64,000 nt of DNA from Billgrantia saliphila. Its GTDB lineage: Bacteria > Pseudomonadota > Gammaproteobacteria > Pseudomonadales > Halomonadaceae. Position 1 is the stretch's first letter; each line of letters starts with the position of its first letter. Made by a program: the position numbers and the translations under genes. The stretch lies in contig NZ_PJRN01000003.1 in the NCBI RefSeq assembly GCF_002930105.1, forward strand, positions 62,001-126,000. The letters run 5' to 3'. A model generated the notes under the pieces. The model was not told the DNA's origin. It searched no databases and worked only from the letters and a program-made list of their open reading frames with translations. This document shows positions 18,218 to 26,832 of this stretch, one piece after another.

Positions 18218-19516
18218 TCATGCCTCCCTGGCCAGCCGGAAGCCGGAGAACGCCCAGCGCGCATACGGTGGGAAGAAGTTGCGATAGGTCGGACGAATGT
18301 GCTCGGCCGGCGTGGCGCAACAGCCTCCACGCAGGACCATTTGTCCCGACATGAACTTGCCGTTGTATTCGCCCAGCGTGCCCGGCAGGGTCCGAAAGCC
18401 CGGATAGGGCCGATAGGCGCTTCCAGTCCACTCCCAGACGTCACCGAACAGCTGCATGGGCTCCTCGTCCCGCGCTGCGGCGACAACCGGCTGGAGGCAA
18501 TCGGCGTCAACGAAGTTGTCGCTCATGGTGACGTCGCGGGCGGCGACTTCCCACTCCGCCTCGCTGGGCAGGCGAGCCCCTGCCCAGCGGGCGTAGGCAT
18601 CGGCCTCGAAGAAGCTGACGTGAACCACAGGCGCATGCGAATCCACCGGGCGCAGTCCGCCCAAAGTGAAGTGATGCCAGTCGCCGTCACGCTTCACCCA
18701 GTACAGCGGTGCGTGCCAGCTCCCTTGGCCGACCTGCCGCCAACCGTCCGAAAGCCACAGCTCGGGCCGCTCGTAGCCGCCATCCTCCATGAAGGCGAGA
18801 AACTCGCCGTTGGTCACGGGACGATTGGCGAGCTGAAAGGCTTCGAGGAACTGGCGATGGCGTGGGCTCTCGTTGTCGTAGGCGAAACCATCGCTGGCCA
18901 TGTCGTGGCCGATGGTGCGAATACCGGCCGCACGGTCGAACCAGGCAAGTGCAACGGGCGCCTGATGCAAGGGCGGAACGAGATCCTCGCGGTAGGCGGG
19001 GCACAGCGGGTTCTGGGCCAGGATGTGCTTGATGTCCATGAGCAGCAGTTCCTGGTGCTGCTGTTCGTGATGCAGCCCAAGCTCGAGTCGTCGGACGATC
19101 TCCCCGCCATGCTCCGCGGGCAGCGATTCGAGCAGCTCCGCCATGGCGGCATCGACATGGGCGCGAAAGCGATAAACGTCGGCCACGGTAGGACGCGACA
19201 GCGTGCCTCGGCGAGGACGGGGAAACGGCACCCCGTGCGTTTCGTAATAGGAATTGAAGAGAAAGTCGTAGACGGGATCGAGCGGTCGGTAGCGGGGCAG
19301 GAAGGGAGCGAGAATGAAGGCTTCGAAGAACCAGGTAACGTGGGCGAGATGCCACTTCGGCGGGCTGACGTCATCCATGCTCTGTATGACGAAGTCCTCG
19401 GTGCAGAGCGGTGCGCAGAGCCTTTCGGATGCCTGCCGTATGCGCTGGTAGCGTCTCAGCCACTCTTTGGCGTGCAGGTTGTCGGGCGTTTCGAGCTGTT
19501 GGGCGAAGGGGGGCAT
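18218..19516 (-). CDS. egtB: Ergothioneine biosynthesis protein EgtB (hercynine sulfoxide synthase)
   Basis: 432 residues; ATG 19516 follows CAGGAGAGCAAC. An N-terminal DinB-like domain carries the iron ligands in HLAHVTWFFE and HHEQQHQE (H-x3-H-x-E, about residue 150), and the C-terminal FGE-sulfatase domain includes RLPSEAEWEVAARD, FGDVWEWTGSAY, VLRGGCCATP and RPTYRNFFPP. EgtB joins hercynine with a thiol and O2. No EgtC-type amidohydrolase or EgtE-type lyase gene is nearby, so whether the thiol is gamma-glutamylcysteine or cysteine cannot be read from context. First gene of the operon. Confidence 0.95.
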   Translation of the reverse strand: MPPFAQQLETPDNLHAKEWLRRYQRIRQASERLCAPLCTEDFVIQSMDDVSPPKWHLAHVTWFFEAFILAPFLPRYRPLDPVYDFLFNSYYETHGVPFPRPRRGTLSRPTVADVYRFRAHVDAAMAELLESLPAEHGGEIVRRLELGLHHEQQHQELLLMDIKHILAQNPLCPAYREDLVPPLHQAPVALAWFDRAAGIRTIGHDMASDGFAYDNESPRHRQFLEAFQLANRPVTNGEFLAFMEDGGYERPELWLSDGWRQVGQGSWHAPLYWVKRDGDWHHFTLGGLRPVDSHAPVVHVSFFEADAYARWAGARLPSEAEWEVAARDVTMSDNFVDADCLQPVVAAARDEEPMQLFGDVWEWTGSAYRPYPGFRTLPGTLGEYNGKFMSGQMVLRGGCCATPAEHIRPTYRNFFPPYARWAFSGFRLAREA

Positions 19517-19645
19517 GTTGCTCTCCTGTGACGGGCCACGGCGTGGCGGACCGATTCCACAAGCGTAGCAACGCTCTTTCCAACGTCAGGTTACGAAGCG
19601 TAATCCTTTGTCGCCCAGCGAGGCATCACCGCGCCACAGGGGCCT

Positions 19646-20857
19646 TCAAAGCGCCGAGCCGCAGGCGACTCCAGAGGCCCACGCCCACTGGAAGTTGTAA
19701 CCGCCCAGCTCTCCGGTGACATCGAGCACCTCGCCGATGAAGCGCAGCTGGGGCAATCCTGAAACGGAAAAATCCCGAGAGGAGATCGCACCGGTATCGA
19801 CGCCACCCAGAGTGACCTCGGCGGTGCGCCAGCCTTCGGTGCCGGCGGGCCTGAGGCGCCAGGCACCGAGACGTTCGCGCCATGCCCCGATACGCGCATT
19901 GGACAGCTCGGCCAGGGTGGGGTCCTCGCCATACCACTCGCCCAAGGCTTGAGCCAGGCGGCGCGGTAAGCGTTCACCGAGCCAGGTGGAGAGCTGACGA
20001 CGAGGCGTCTCGCGGCGCGCCGAGGCCAGGGCATCGGCGAGATCGATGCCCGGCAGCAGGTCGATCTCGAGTTCGTCGCCGGGCTCCCAGTAGCTCGATA
20101 TCTGCAGCATGCCCGGGCCGGAGAGGCCGCGATGAGTAAACAGCATCGGCTCGCGGTAGCGCCTCTCCCGCCCCGGTCCCCGGCGCTGCCCGTCGCGCAC
20201 GACACCGACCGCCACGTCGCAGGCCACACCGGCCAGGTCGGCCGCACGCGACTTCCACTGGGACGTCAGCGTGAAGGGCACCAGCGCCGGCCGCGTCTGC
20301 GTTACCGCCAAGCCGAACTGACGTGCGATGTCATAGCCGAAGCCGCTCGCCCCCATGGTGGGAATCGACAGCCCGCCGGTGGCGATCACCACGGCGCCGG
20401 TATCGAGGGTACCGCTGGATGACGTCAGCCGCATGCCCTCCCCGCGACGCTCGAGCCGCTCCACCCGACAGTTCAACCGAAGCGTCACGCCGGCCCAGTC
20501 GCACTCGGTAAGCAGAACCCCGAGCAGCTCCTTGGCCGAGTGGGCGCAGAACAATTGTCCCGGCGCCTTCTCGACGTACTCCACGCCATGGCGCTCCACC
20601 AGCTCAACAAAATGCTCCGGGCGATAGCGCTTCAGCGCGGATATGCAAAAGTGCGGATTGGCGGAGAAGAAATTGGCCGGTCCCGTCGCCAGGTTGGTGA
20701 AGTTGCAGCGCCCTCCCCCCGACATCAGGATCTTCTTGCCGGGCTTGTTGGCGTGGTCGACGACCAGCACGCGGCGTCCGGCGTAGCCGGCAGTCAGCGC
20801 ACACATCAATCCGGCAGCGCCGGCGCCGATAACTACCACATCGAAGGAAGATGGCAT
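19646..20857 (-). CDS. HI0933/BaiN-RdsA family FAD-dependent oxidoreductase
   Basis: 403 residues. N-terminal dinucleotide fold VVVIGAGAAGLMCALTAGYA, then the family signature KPGKKILMSGGGRCNFTN, and a C-terminal second FAD segment with ISSRDFSVSGLPQLRFIGEV followed by LDVTGELGGYNFQWAWASG. The family is widespread as YhiN/HI0933 flavoproteins of uncertain substrate; some members have been named for bile-acid reduction. ATG at 20857 is preceded by CAGGGTGAAACGCG. Single gene, divergent from the RND operon. Confidence 0.9.
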   Translation of the reverse strand: MPSSFDVVVIGAGAAGLMCALTAGYAGRRVLVVDHANKPGKKILMSGGGRCNFTNLATGPANFFSANPHFCISALKRYRPEHFVELVERHGVEYVEKAPGQLFCAHSAKELLGVLLTECDWAGVTLRLNCRVERLERRGEGMRLTSSSGTLDTGAVVIATGGLSIPTMGASGFGYDIARQFGLAVTQTRPALVPFTLTSQWKSRAADLAGVACDVAVGVVRDGQRRGPGRERRYREPMLFTHRGLSGPGMLQISSYWEPGDELEIDLLPGIDLADALASARRETPRRQLSTWLGERLPRRLAQALGEWYGEDPTLAELSNARIGAWRERLGAWRLRPAGTEGWRTAEVTLGGVDTGAISSRDFSVSGLPQLRFIGEVLDVTGELGGYNFQWAWASGVACGSAL

Positions 20858-21100
20858 CGCGTTTCACCCTGGAACTCGAGGGCGTCGATTCTATCAGAGC
20901 CACCCCCGAGCCATGCAGCGACACCCTCCAATCGACGGGGTGAGCCTGGACTTCTATACAAAAGCTGTACGATCTGAGACTAATGTCGATCTATCTTGCG
21001 CTTTTTTTGTCACATGCGTGGCGAGAAAAATAAGTAGGCTGGTATGGGGCGCCCAGGGAGCGGTGTCCACGCAACTGCCGAATCACGATAACGAGCCCAT

Positions 21101-22222
21101 ATGACCCCATCGCGCCCCACCCCTCTCGCGCTGGCCCGCCGGCTGGCCAGGTTGCTCAGCCCACTGTGCCTGATCGCCAGCCTTGTTCTAGTACCGAGCC
21201 TGCTGACCGCCCAGGAGCGCCCCGCCGTGATCGGCGCCCGCGCCGGCGTCGAGCCCTGGTCGGATCCCCTGGAAGCGCTCGGCACGCTACGCGCCGACGA
21301 AAGCGTCACACTCTCGGCCACGGTCACCGAGCTGGTGGCCGAGCTGAACTACCAGGACGGTGAAATGGTGGAGGCGGGCCAGCTACTGATTCGCCTGGAC
21401 GATGCCGAGGAGCGCGCTCAGCTTCGCGCCGCCCAGGCACTGCGCGACGAGCGGCGAGGCACAGTGGATCGCTTGAGCCAGTTGCAGAGCCGCAACATGG
21501 CGCCGCGCGCCGACGTGGAGGACAGCCAGGCGCAGCTGCGCCAGGTCGAGGCGGAGGTTCAGGCATTGGAGGCGCGGCTGACCAATTACCGGATTCGCGC
21601 GCCGTTCGCCGGCCGGGTGGGCTTTCGAAACATCAGCCTGGGGAGCTTGGTCACGCCCGGTACGGAGTTGGTCACCTTGGACAAGCTCGACGAGATGAAG
21701 CTCGATTTCAGCGTGCCGGAGTCCTTCTTGTCGATTCTCGCCCCCGGCTTGCCATTGACCGCCCGCAGTGCGGCCTTTCCCGACGAGCGCTTCGAGGGCG
21801 AGGTGGCCAGCATCGGTTCGCGGATCGATCCGGTCAGCCGCAGCGTCGCGGTGCGGGCGAAGCTGGACAATTCCGAACTGCGCCTGCGCCCCGGCATGCT
21901 GATGGAAGTGGTGCTACGTCGCAATCCGCGCCAGGCGGTGGTGGTCCCCGAGTCGGTACTGGTTCCCAGCGGCGACAAGCAGTACGTGCTGATGATCGAC
22001 GAGGCGGATGACAACCGCCTGGTGCGGCGCCAGGTGAGAGTCGGCGAGCGCCGTACCGGTCAGGCCGAGATCCTCGAAGGGCTCGCAGGCGGAGAGCTTC
22101 TGGTCAGCCACGGCCTGCAGCGCGCCCAAGAAGGCGATCGGGTGCGGGTGCTGGGTATCGCCGATGACGACACCTCGGTCCGCGAAATTCTCGAGGCCAA
22201 TCGTCACGAGGAAGACGTCTGA
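21101..22222 (+). CDS. RND efflux periplasmic adaptor (membrane fusion protein)
   Basis: 373 residues with an Arg-rich signal peptide (residues 1-37, ending LLTAQE). Lipoyl/hairpin region: VTELVAELNYQDGEMVEAGQ, then a short alpha-helical hairpin, then YRIRAPFAGRVGFRNISLGS, and the beta-barrel with SVPESFLSIL. The adaptor would bridge the inner-membrane pump to an outer-membrane channel. It overlaps the pump gene by one base (TGATG). No outer-membrane factor is encoded next to it, so it may recruit a shared TolC. Confidence 0.92.
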   Translation: MTPSRPTPLALARRLARLLSPLCLIASLVLVPSLLTAQERPAVIGARAGVEPWSDPLEALGTLRADESVTLSATVTELVAELNYQDGEMVEAGQLLIRLDDAEERAQLRAAQALRDERRGTVDRLSQLQSRNMAPRADVEDSQAQLRQVEAEVQALEARLTNYRIRAPFAGRVGFRNISLGSLVTPGTELVTLDKLDEMKLDFSVPESFLSILAPGLPLTARSAAFPDERFEGEVASIGSRIDPVSRSVAVRAKLDNSELRLRPGMLMEVVLRRNPRQAVVVPESVLVPSGDKQYVLMIDEADDNRLVRRQVRVGERRTGQAEILEGLAGGELLVSHGLQRAQEGDRVRVLGIADDDTSVREILEANRHEEDV

Positions 22223-25200
22223 TGCGGCTCTCGGATATCTCCGTCCAGCGCCCGGTGCTCGCCACCGTGCTGGCCCTGCTGATCGTCGCCTTCGGCCTGC
22301 TGGCTCTGCAGCGCCTGCCGCTGCAGGAGTATCCCTCAATCGATCCGCCGGTGGTCAGCATCGAAACCCGCTACCCCGGTGCCTCGGCCAGCGTAGTCGA
22401 GACCCGTATCACCCAGGTCCTTGAGGACCGCATCGCCGGGGTAGAAGGCATCGAACTGATCACTTCCACCAGCGAGGATGGCCAATCGCGTATCGACATC
22501 GAGTTTCGCCTCGACATGGATATCGACGCGGCGGCCAACGACGTGCGCGACCGAATCTCGGGAGCGATGCAGAACCTGCCCGACGAAGCCGACCCACCGG
22601 AAGTGCAGAAGACCGATTCTAGCGAAGAGGTCGTGTTGTGGCTGTCCCTCTCCGGTGCCGGCTACACCATTCCCGAGCTGACCGATTACGCCGAGCGCTA
22701 CCTAGTGGATGGTTTCTCCGTGCAACCCGGGGTGGCGCGCGTGCGCGTGGGCGGTGGCCGCGAGTACGCCATGCGCGTGTGGCTCGACCGCAACGCCCTG
22801 GCCGCCCGCGATCTAACCGTCGGCGACGTGGAGAGCGCCCTGCGCGCCGAGAACGTCGAGCTTCCCGCGGGCGCCATCGAGTCAAGCGATCGACAGTTCG
22901 TGGTGCGCCTGCCGCGCAGTTTCGCCGAGCCAGTGGATTTCGAGCGCCTGGCCCTGGCCCGCGGCGATGACGGCTACCTGGTGCGCCTGGGCGACGTGGC
23001 GCGAGTGGAGATCGGCTCGGTGGAGGATCGCTCGATCTTCCGCGCCAACGGCGTGCCGATGGTGGGCCTGGGCATCATGAAACAGTCCACCGCCAACGTG
23101 CTCGGGGTATCGCAGGGGGTCCAGGCGGAGCTGGAGCGGGTACAGAACAGCCTGCCCGACGGCATGTCGCTGCGCCTCAACTATGACGCCTCGGTGTTCG
23201 TCTCGGGCGCTATCGAGCAGGTCGTGCTCACCCTGTTCATCGCCATGGGCCTGGTCGTGGTGGTGATCTTCATGTTCCTCGGCAACGTGCGCACCACGCT
23301 GATTCCCGCGGTTACCGTACCGATCGCCATCATCGGCTCTTTCATGGCGCTGACGCTGATGGGCTTCTCGATCAATCTGCTCACCCTGCTCGCCCTGGTG
23401 CTGGCCATCGGCCTGATCGTCGACGACGCCATCGTGGTGCTCGAGAACATCCATCGGCGCATGCACGACTACGGCGAGACGCCGCTGGTCGCGGCCTTTC
23501 GCGGCAGCCGCCAGATCGCTTTCGCCGTTATCGCCACCACCCTGGTGCTGGTCGCGGTATTCGTGCCGCTGGGCTTCCTGCAGGGCAATGTGGGTCGCCT
23601 GTTCTCCGAATTCGCCCTGACCATGGCTGCCGCGGTGGTCATCTCCAGCGTACTGGCCCTGTCGCTGACGCCGATGATGGCGTCGAAGATTCTCAAGCCT
23701 TCGATGCACGACAGCCGTATCGCCCACGGCGTGCAGTGGCTGCTGGAGTTCTCGCAGCGCCTCTACCGCACGCTGCTGGTCGGTGTACTCAAGACACGGC
23801 TGCTGGTGCTGGGAGTGTTCGTCGGGTTGACCGCCGCCACCGCATGGCTCGCCGACCGTCTGCCCAGCGAATACACCCCGCAGGAGGATCGCGGCAGCTT
23901 CATCATACTGGTCAACGGCCCGGAGGGAGCGACGTTCGACTACACCATGGACTACATGGATGAAATCGAGACGCGCCTCGCCTCCTTTATCGACAGCGGC
24001 GAGCTGCAGCGGGTCGTGGTCCGGGCGCCTCGTGGATTCGGCAATATCGAGAATTTCAACAATGGCTTCGTGATCGTCAGCATGGCCGATTGGGGGGAGC
24101 GGCGCGACGCATGGTCGATCATGAACGACGTGCGGAGCAAACTCGCCGACCTGCCCGGTGTGCAGGCCTTCCCGGTGATGCGCCAAGGGTTCGGCCAGCG
24201 CATCAGCAAGCCGGTGGAGTTCGTGCTTGGCGGCGGCACCTATGAAGAGCTCGCCGAGTGGCGCGATCTGTTGATGGCGCATATTCGCGAGGACAATCCG
24301 CGCCTGATCGGTCTGGACAGCAACTACAAGGAAACCCAGCCCCAGCTGCGCGTCGAGATCGATTATACGCGGGCCGCCGACCTGGGCGTCACCGTGACCG
24401 AGATCGGACGGACCCTCGAGGTCATGCTGGGCGGGCGCAACGTGACCCGCTATCTCGACAATGGCCAGGAGTACGACGTGATCGTCGAGGGCGATCGCGC
24501 CAACCAGTCAAGTCCGCGCGCCCTGGACAACATCCAGGTGCGCTCGGCGCGTACCGGGGAGCTGATTCCGTTGGCCAGCCTGGTGAGCTTCTCCGACGAG
24601 GCCGGCGCCAGCACGCTCAATCGCTTCAATCGTCTGCGCGCCATCACCATCGAGGCCAACCTGGCCAACGGCTACGCGCTGGGCGATGCGCTGGAGTACC
24701 TTGAAGCGGCAGCCGACGAGGTCCTGCCGGGCCAGGCCCAGACCGACGTCAGCGGCGCTTCGCGCGACTACGATCGCGCCAGCGGTGCCACCCTCACCCT
24801 GTTGATACTGGGCGGCCTAGTGGTCTTCCTGGTACTGGCGGCACAGTTCGAGAGCTTCATCCATCCCTTCGTGATCATGCTCACCGTGCCCCTGGCCATG
24901 AGCGGTGCCATGCTGGGGCTCTACGTCACCGGCCAGTCGCTCAATATCTACAGTCAGGTGGGCCTGGTGATGCTGATCGGGCTGGCCTCGAAAAACGGCA
25001 TCCTGATCGTGGAATTCGCAAACCAGCTTCGCGACGAGGGCATCGCCTTTCGCGACGCCCTGCTGGAAGCCTCCGTGACGAGGCTGCGGCCGATCCTGAT
25101 GACGGCGGTCACCACCATGGCCGGTTCCGTCCCGCTGATCGTCTCGACCGGCGCCGGCGCCGAGTCACGCATGGTGATCGGCACCGTGATTCTTGCCGGT

Positions 25201-25338
25201 GTCGCGGCCGCCACCTTCTTCACCCTGTTCGTGGTGCCGGTGGCCTACGACCTGCTGGCACGCCACACCGGCTCGCCCGGCGACGTACGCCGGCGCCTCG
25301 AGGCGGAAATGGCCGAGCCGCCGGGTGCCGGGCATTGA
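22222..25338 (+). CDS. RND family multidrug/solute efflux pump (HAE1/MMPL-type permease)
   Basis: 1038 residues with the RND layout: TM1 (FGLLALQRLPLQEYPSIDPP follows it), a large periplasmic loop, TM2-6 with LAIGLIVDDAIVVLEN carrying the paired Asp residues of the proton relay in TM4, TM7, a second large loop and TM8-12 ending in VVPVAYDLLARHTG. ETRYPGASASVVETRIT is a typical porter-domain start. Proton-driven export of hydrophobic compounds is the family role; the substrate is unknown. Second gene of the adaptor-pump operon, convergent with the ASRT gene one base away. Confidence 0.95.
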   Translation: MRLSDISVQRPVLATVLALLIVAFGLLALQRLPLQEYPSIDPPVVSIETRYPGASASVVETRITQVLEDRIAGVEGIELITSTSEDGQSRIDIEFRLDMDIDAAANDVRDRISGAMQNLPDEADPPEVQKTDSSEEVVLWLSLSGAGYTIPELTDYAERYLVDGFSVQPGVARVRVGGGREYAMRVWLDRNALAARDLTVGDVESALRAENVELPAGAIESSDRQFVVRLPRSFAEPVDFERLALARGDDGYLVRLGDVARVEIGSVEDRSIFRANGVPMVGLGIMKQSTANVLGVSQGVQAELERVQNSLPDGMSLRLNYDASVFVSGAIEQVVLTLFIAMGLVVVVIFMFLGNVRTTLIPAVTVPIAIIGSFMALTLMGFSINLLTLLALVLAIGLIVDDAIVVLENIHRRMHDYGETPLVAAFRGSRQIAFAVIATTLVLVAVFVPLGFLQGNVGRLFSEFALTMAAAVVISSVLALSLTPMMASKILKPSMHDSRIAHGVQWLLEFSQRLYRTLLVGVLKTRLLVLGVFVGLTAATAWLADRLPSEYTPQEDRGSFIILVNGPEGATFDYTMDYMDEIETRLASFIDSGELQRVVVRAPRGFGNIENFNNGFVIVSMADWGERRDAWSIMNDVRSKLADLPGVQAFPVMRQGFGQRISKPVEFVLGGGTYEELAEWRDLLMAHIREDNPRLIGLDSNYKETQPQLRVEIDYTRAADLGVTVTEIGRTLEVMLGGRNVTRYLDNGQEYDVIVEGDRANQSSPRALDNIQVRSARTGELIPLASLVSFSDEAGASTLNRFNRLRAITIEANLANGYALGDALEYLEAAADEVLPGQAQTDVSGASRDYDRASGATLTLLILGGLVVFLVLAAQFESFIHPFVIMLTVPLAMSGAMLGLYVTGQSLNIYSQVGLVMLIGLASKNGILIVEFANQLRDEGIAFRDALLEASVTRLRPILMTAVTTMAGSVPLIVSTGAGAESRMVIGTVILAGVAAATFFTLFVVPVAYDLLARHTGSPGDVRRRLEAEMAEPPGAGH

Positions 25339-25339
25339 G

Positions 25340-25723
25340 TCAGCTCTCGACGGGAAAGGCCATGGTGCTCAGCAGCGCCAGCTCGCTCTGCCGGGAATCG
25401 AGGCGCGTATGCTGCACGACGATCGGCACGTCGGATTCGATGAGACTGGCGTAATCGGTGTCGCGCGGTACCGGTTCGGGATCCTCCAGCTCGTTGAAGC
25501 GCAGGTGACGGGTACGCCGAGGAGGCACACGGACCTCATAGGGCCCCACCGGCTCGCGGTCGCTGAAGAATAGCGTGATCCTAACCCGCGCCTCGCTCGA
25601 CGAGGCGTTGAGCAGACAAGCCGTTTCGTGGCTGGTCATCTGCGGCGCGGGGCCATGACTCTCGCTCGGGATGTACCCCTCGGCGATGGCCCAGCGGTTA
25701 CGTCCGACACTCGTCTCGTCCAT
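25340..25723 (-). CDS. Sensory rhodopsin transducer (ASRT) family protein
   Basis: 127 residues, the size of Anabaena sensory rhodopsin transducer. Diagnostic stretches are RWAIAEGYIPSESHGP, MTSHETACLLNAS, ITLFFSDREPVGPYEV, RTRHLRFNELEDPEPVPRDT and IVVQHTRLDSRQ. The family forms small soluble beta-sandwich oligomers; one member interacts with a rhodopsin, while most bacteria carrying the gene lack rhodopsins and the domain has been proposed to bind small molecules such as sugars. No rhodopsin gene is in the window. GAGGAG seven bases before the ATG. Last gene of a five-gene metabolic operon, which favours a metabolic role. Confidence 0.88.
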   Translation of the reverse strand: MDETSVGRNRWAIAEGYIPSESHGPAPQMTSHETACLLNASSSEARVRITLFFSDREPVGPYEVRVPPRRTRHLRFNELEDPEPVPRDTDYASLIESDVPIVVQHTRLDSRQSELALLSTMAFPVES

Positions 25724-25755
25724 GATGCTCTCCTCGTGAGATTACGGTACTCGAC

Positions 25756-26793
25756 TCACGACCTGCGCTGGTCCGCCACGAGATGCCGAGTTCGCTGCGA
25801 GTGCCGGGCGGCGCACCAGGCCATCCCGGCCAACAGCAGCGACCCGGCGATCAGCCCAACCTGATCGCGATGCGTCGTCAGCCAGAACTGTCCGCTATGA
25901 CGCTTCGACTCGCGCCCAAAGCGGCCGCGGGCCCCCATGTCGCCCTTGATCGGTTGCCACAGGTTGTCGGGGCGCTCGGGGTCTTCCTTCTCTGCGGTCT
26001 GCTGTCCGTCGACGGCAGAGCGCGCCAGCCACCGATCCATGAGCGCGGGAAGTAGCCGGTTGCCCCAGATCGTGACCGCGGTCGACGAGCCGACATGGAG
26101 TTCGCGCCGACGCTGATGTGCGGCCCAGTAGACGGCTCTTGCCCCCACCTCGGGCTGAAACACGGGTGCCATGGGACGGGCGCGCCGGGGCATACGATTG
26201 CGACACCAGTCGAACTGGGGCGTATTGAGCGCCGGCATCTCGACCTGGGTGACATGTACGGCGCTGCCCTCGTGCATCAGTTCACAGCGCAGCGCCTCGG
26301 TCATTCCCTTGATGGCGTGCTTGGCGCCACAGTAGGCGCTTTGCAGCGGTATCGAGCGATGGGCCAGGGCCGAGCCGACCTGCACGATGGTGCCGCGGTT
26401 GCGCGGGCGCATGCGCTTGAGCGCTGCCATCGTGCCATGCACGTAGCCCAGGTAGGTGACCTCGGTCACGCGGCGAAACTCGTCCGGACTCATCTCGTGC
26501 AAAGGTGAGAATACGGTGGTCATGACACCGTTGACCCAGATGTCGATGGGGCCGAGTTCGGCCTCGATGCGCTCGGCGGCACGTTCGACCTGGGTCGCAT
26601 CGGCCACGTCGACACTCATCGTCACGGCGCGTGCGCCGAGGGCCTCGATCTCGCTCTTCACCGCCTCCAGCCGGCCCGGACTGCGCGAGATCAGCCCCAA
26701 TGCGGCCCCATGGCGGGCGAATTCTCGTGCGATGGCACGCCCCAGCCCGGCGCCCGCGCCGGTGACGACGACCACTTCCTGACGGTCTTGCAT
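25756..26793 (-). CDS. Short-chain dehydrogenase/reductase with C-terminal membrane segment
   Basis: 345 residues from ATG 26793 (AGGAGG five bases upstream; the GTG at 26799 overlaps that site). Residues 1-240 are a classical SDR: VVVTGAGAGLGRAIAREFAR for NAD(P) binding, and catalytic Ser in VGSALAHRS with YCGAKHA (Tyr-x3-Lys). The NAG motif is altered to WVNGVMTT. Unusually the protein extends about 100 residues with a basic linker and one hydrophobic helix (DQVGLIAGSLLLAGMAWCAA), suggesting membrane attachment. It follows the FAD/Fe-S gene by 39 bases, same operon. Substrate not known. Confidence 0.88.
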   Translation of the reverse strand: MQDRQEVVVVTGAGAGLGRAIAREFARHGAALGLISRSPGRLEAVKSEIEALGARAVTMSVDVADATQVERAAERIEAELGPIDIWVNGVMTTVFSPLHEMSPDEFRRVTEVTYLGYVHGTMAALKRMRPRNRGTIVQVGSALAHRSIPLQSAYCGAKHAIKGMTEALRCELMHEGSAVHVTQVEMPALNTPQFDWCRNRMPRRARPMAPVFQPEVGARAVYWAAHQRRRELHVGSSTAVTIWGNRLLPALMDRWLARSAVDGQQTAEKEDPERPDNLWQPIKGDMGARGRFGRESKRHSGQFWLTTHRDQVGLIAGSLLLAGMAWCAARHSQRTRHLVADQRRS

Positions 26794-26832
26794 ATGCACC
26801 TCCTTTGCCTTGCCTGCTTCGGCATTCGTTGC

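Noticed and set aside
22882..24282. 466-codon minus-strand frame over the RND pump
   Set aside because: His/Asp/Gln-rich antisense shadow of a clear RND permease.
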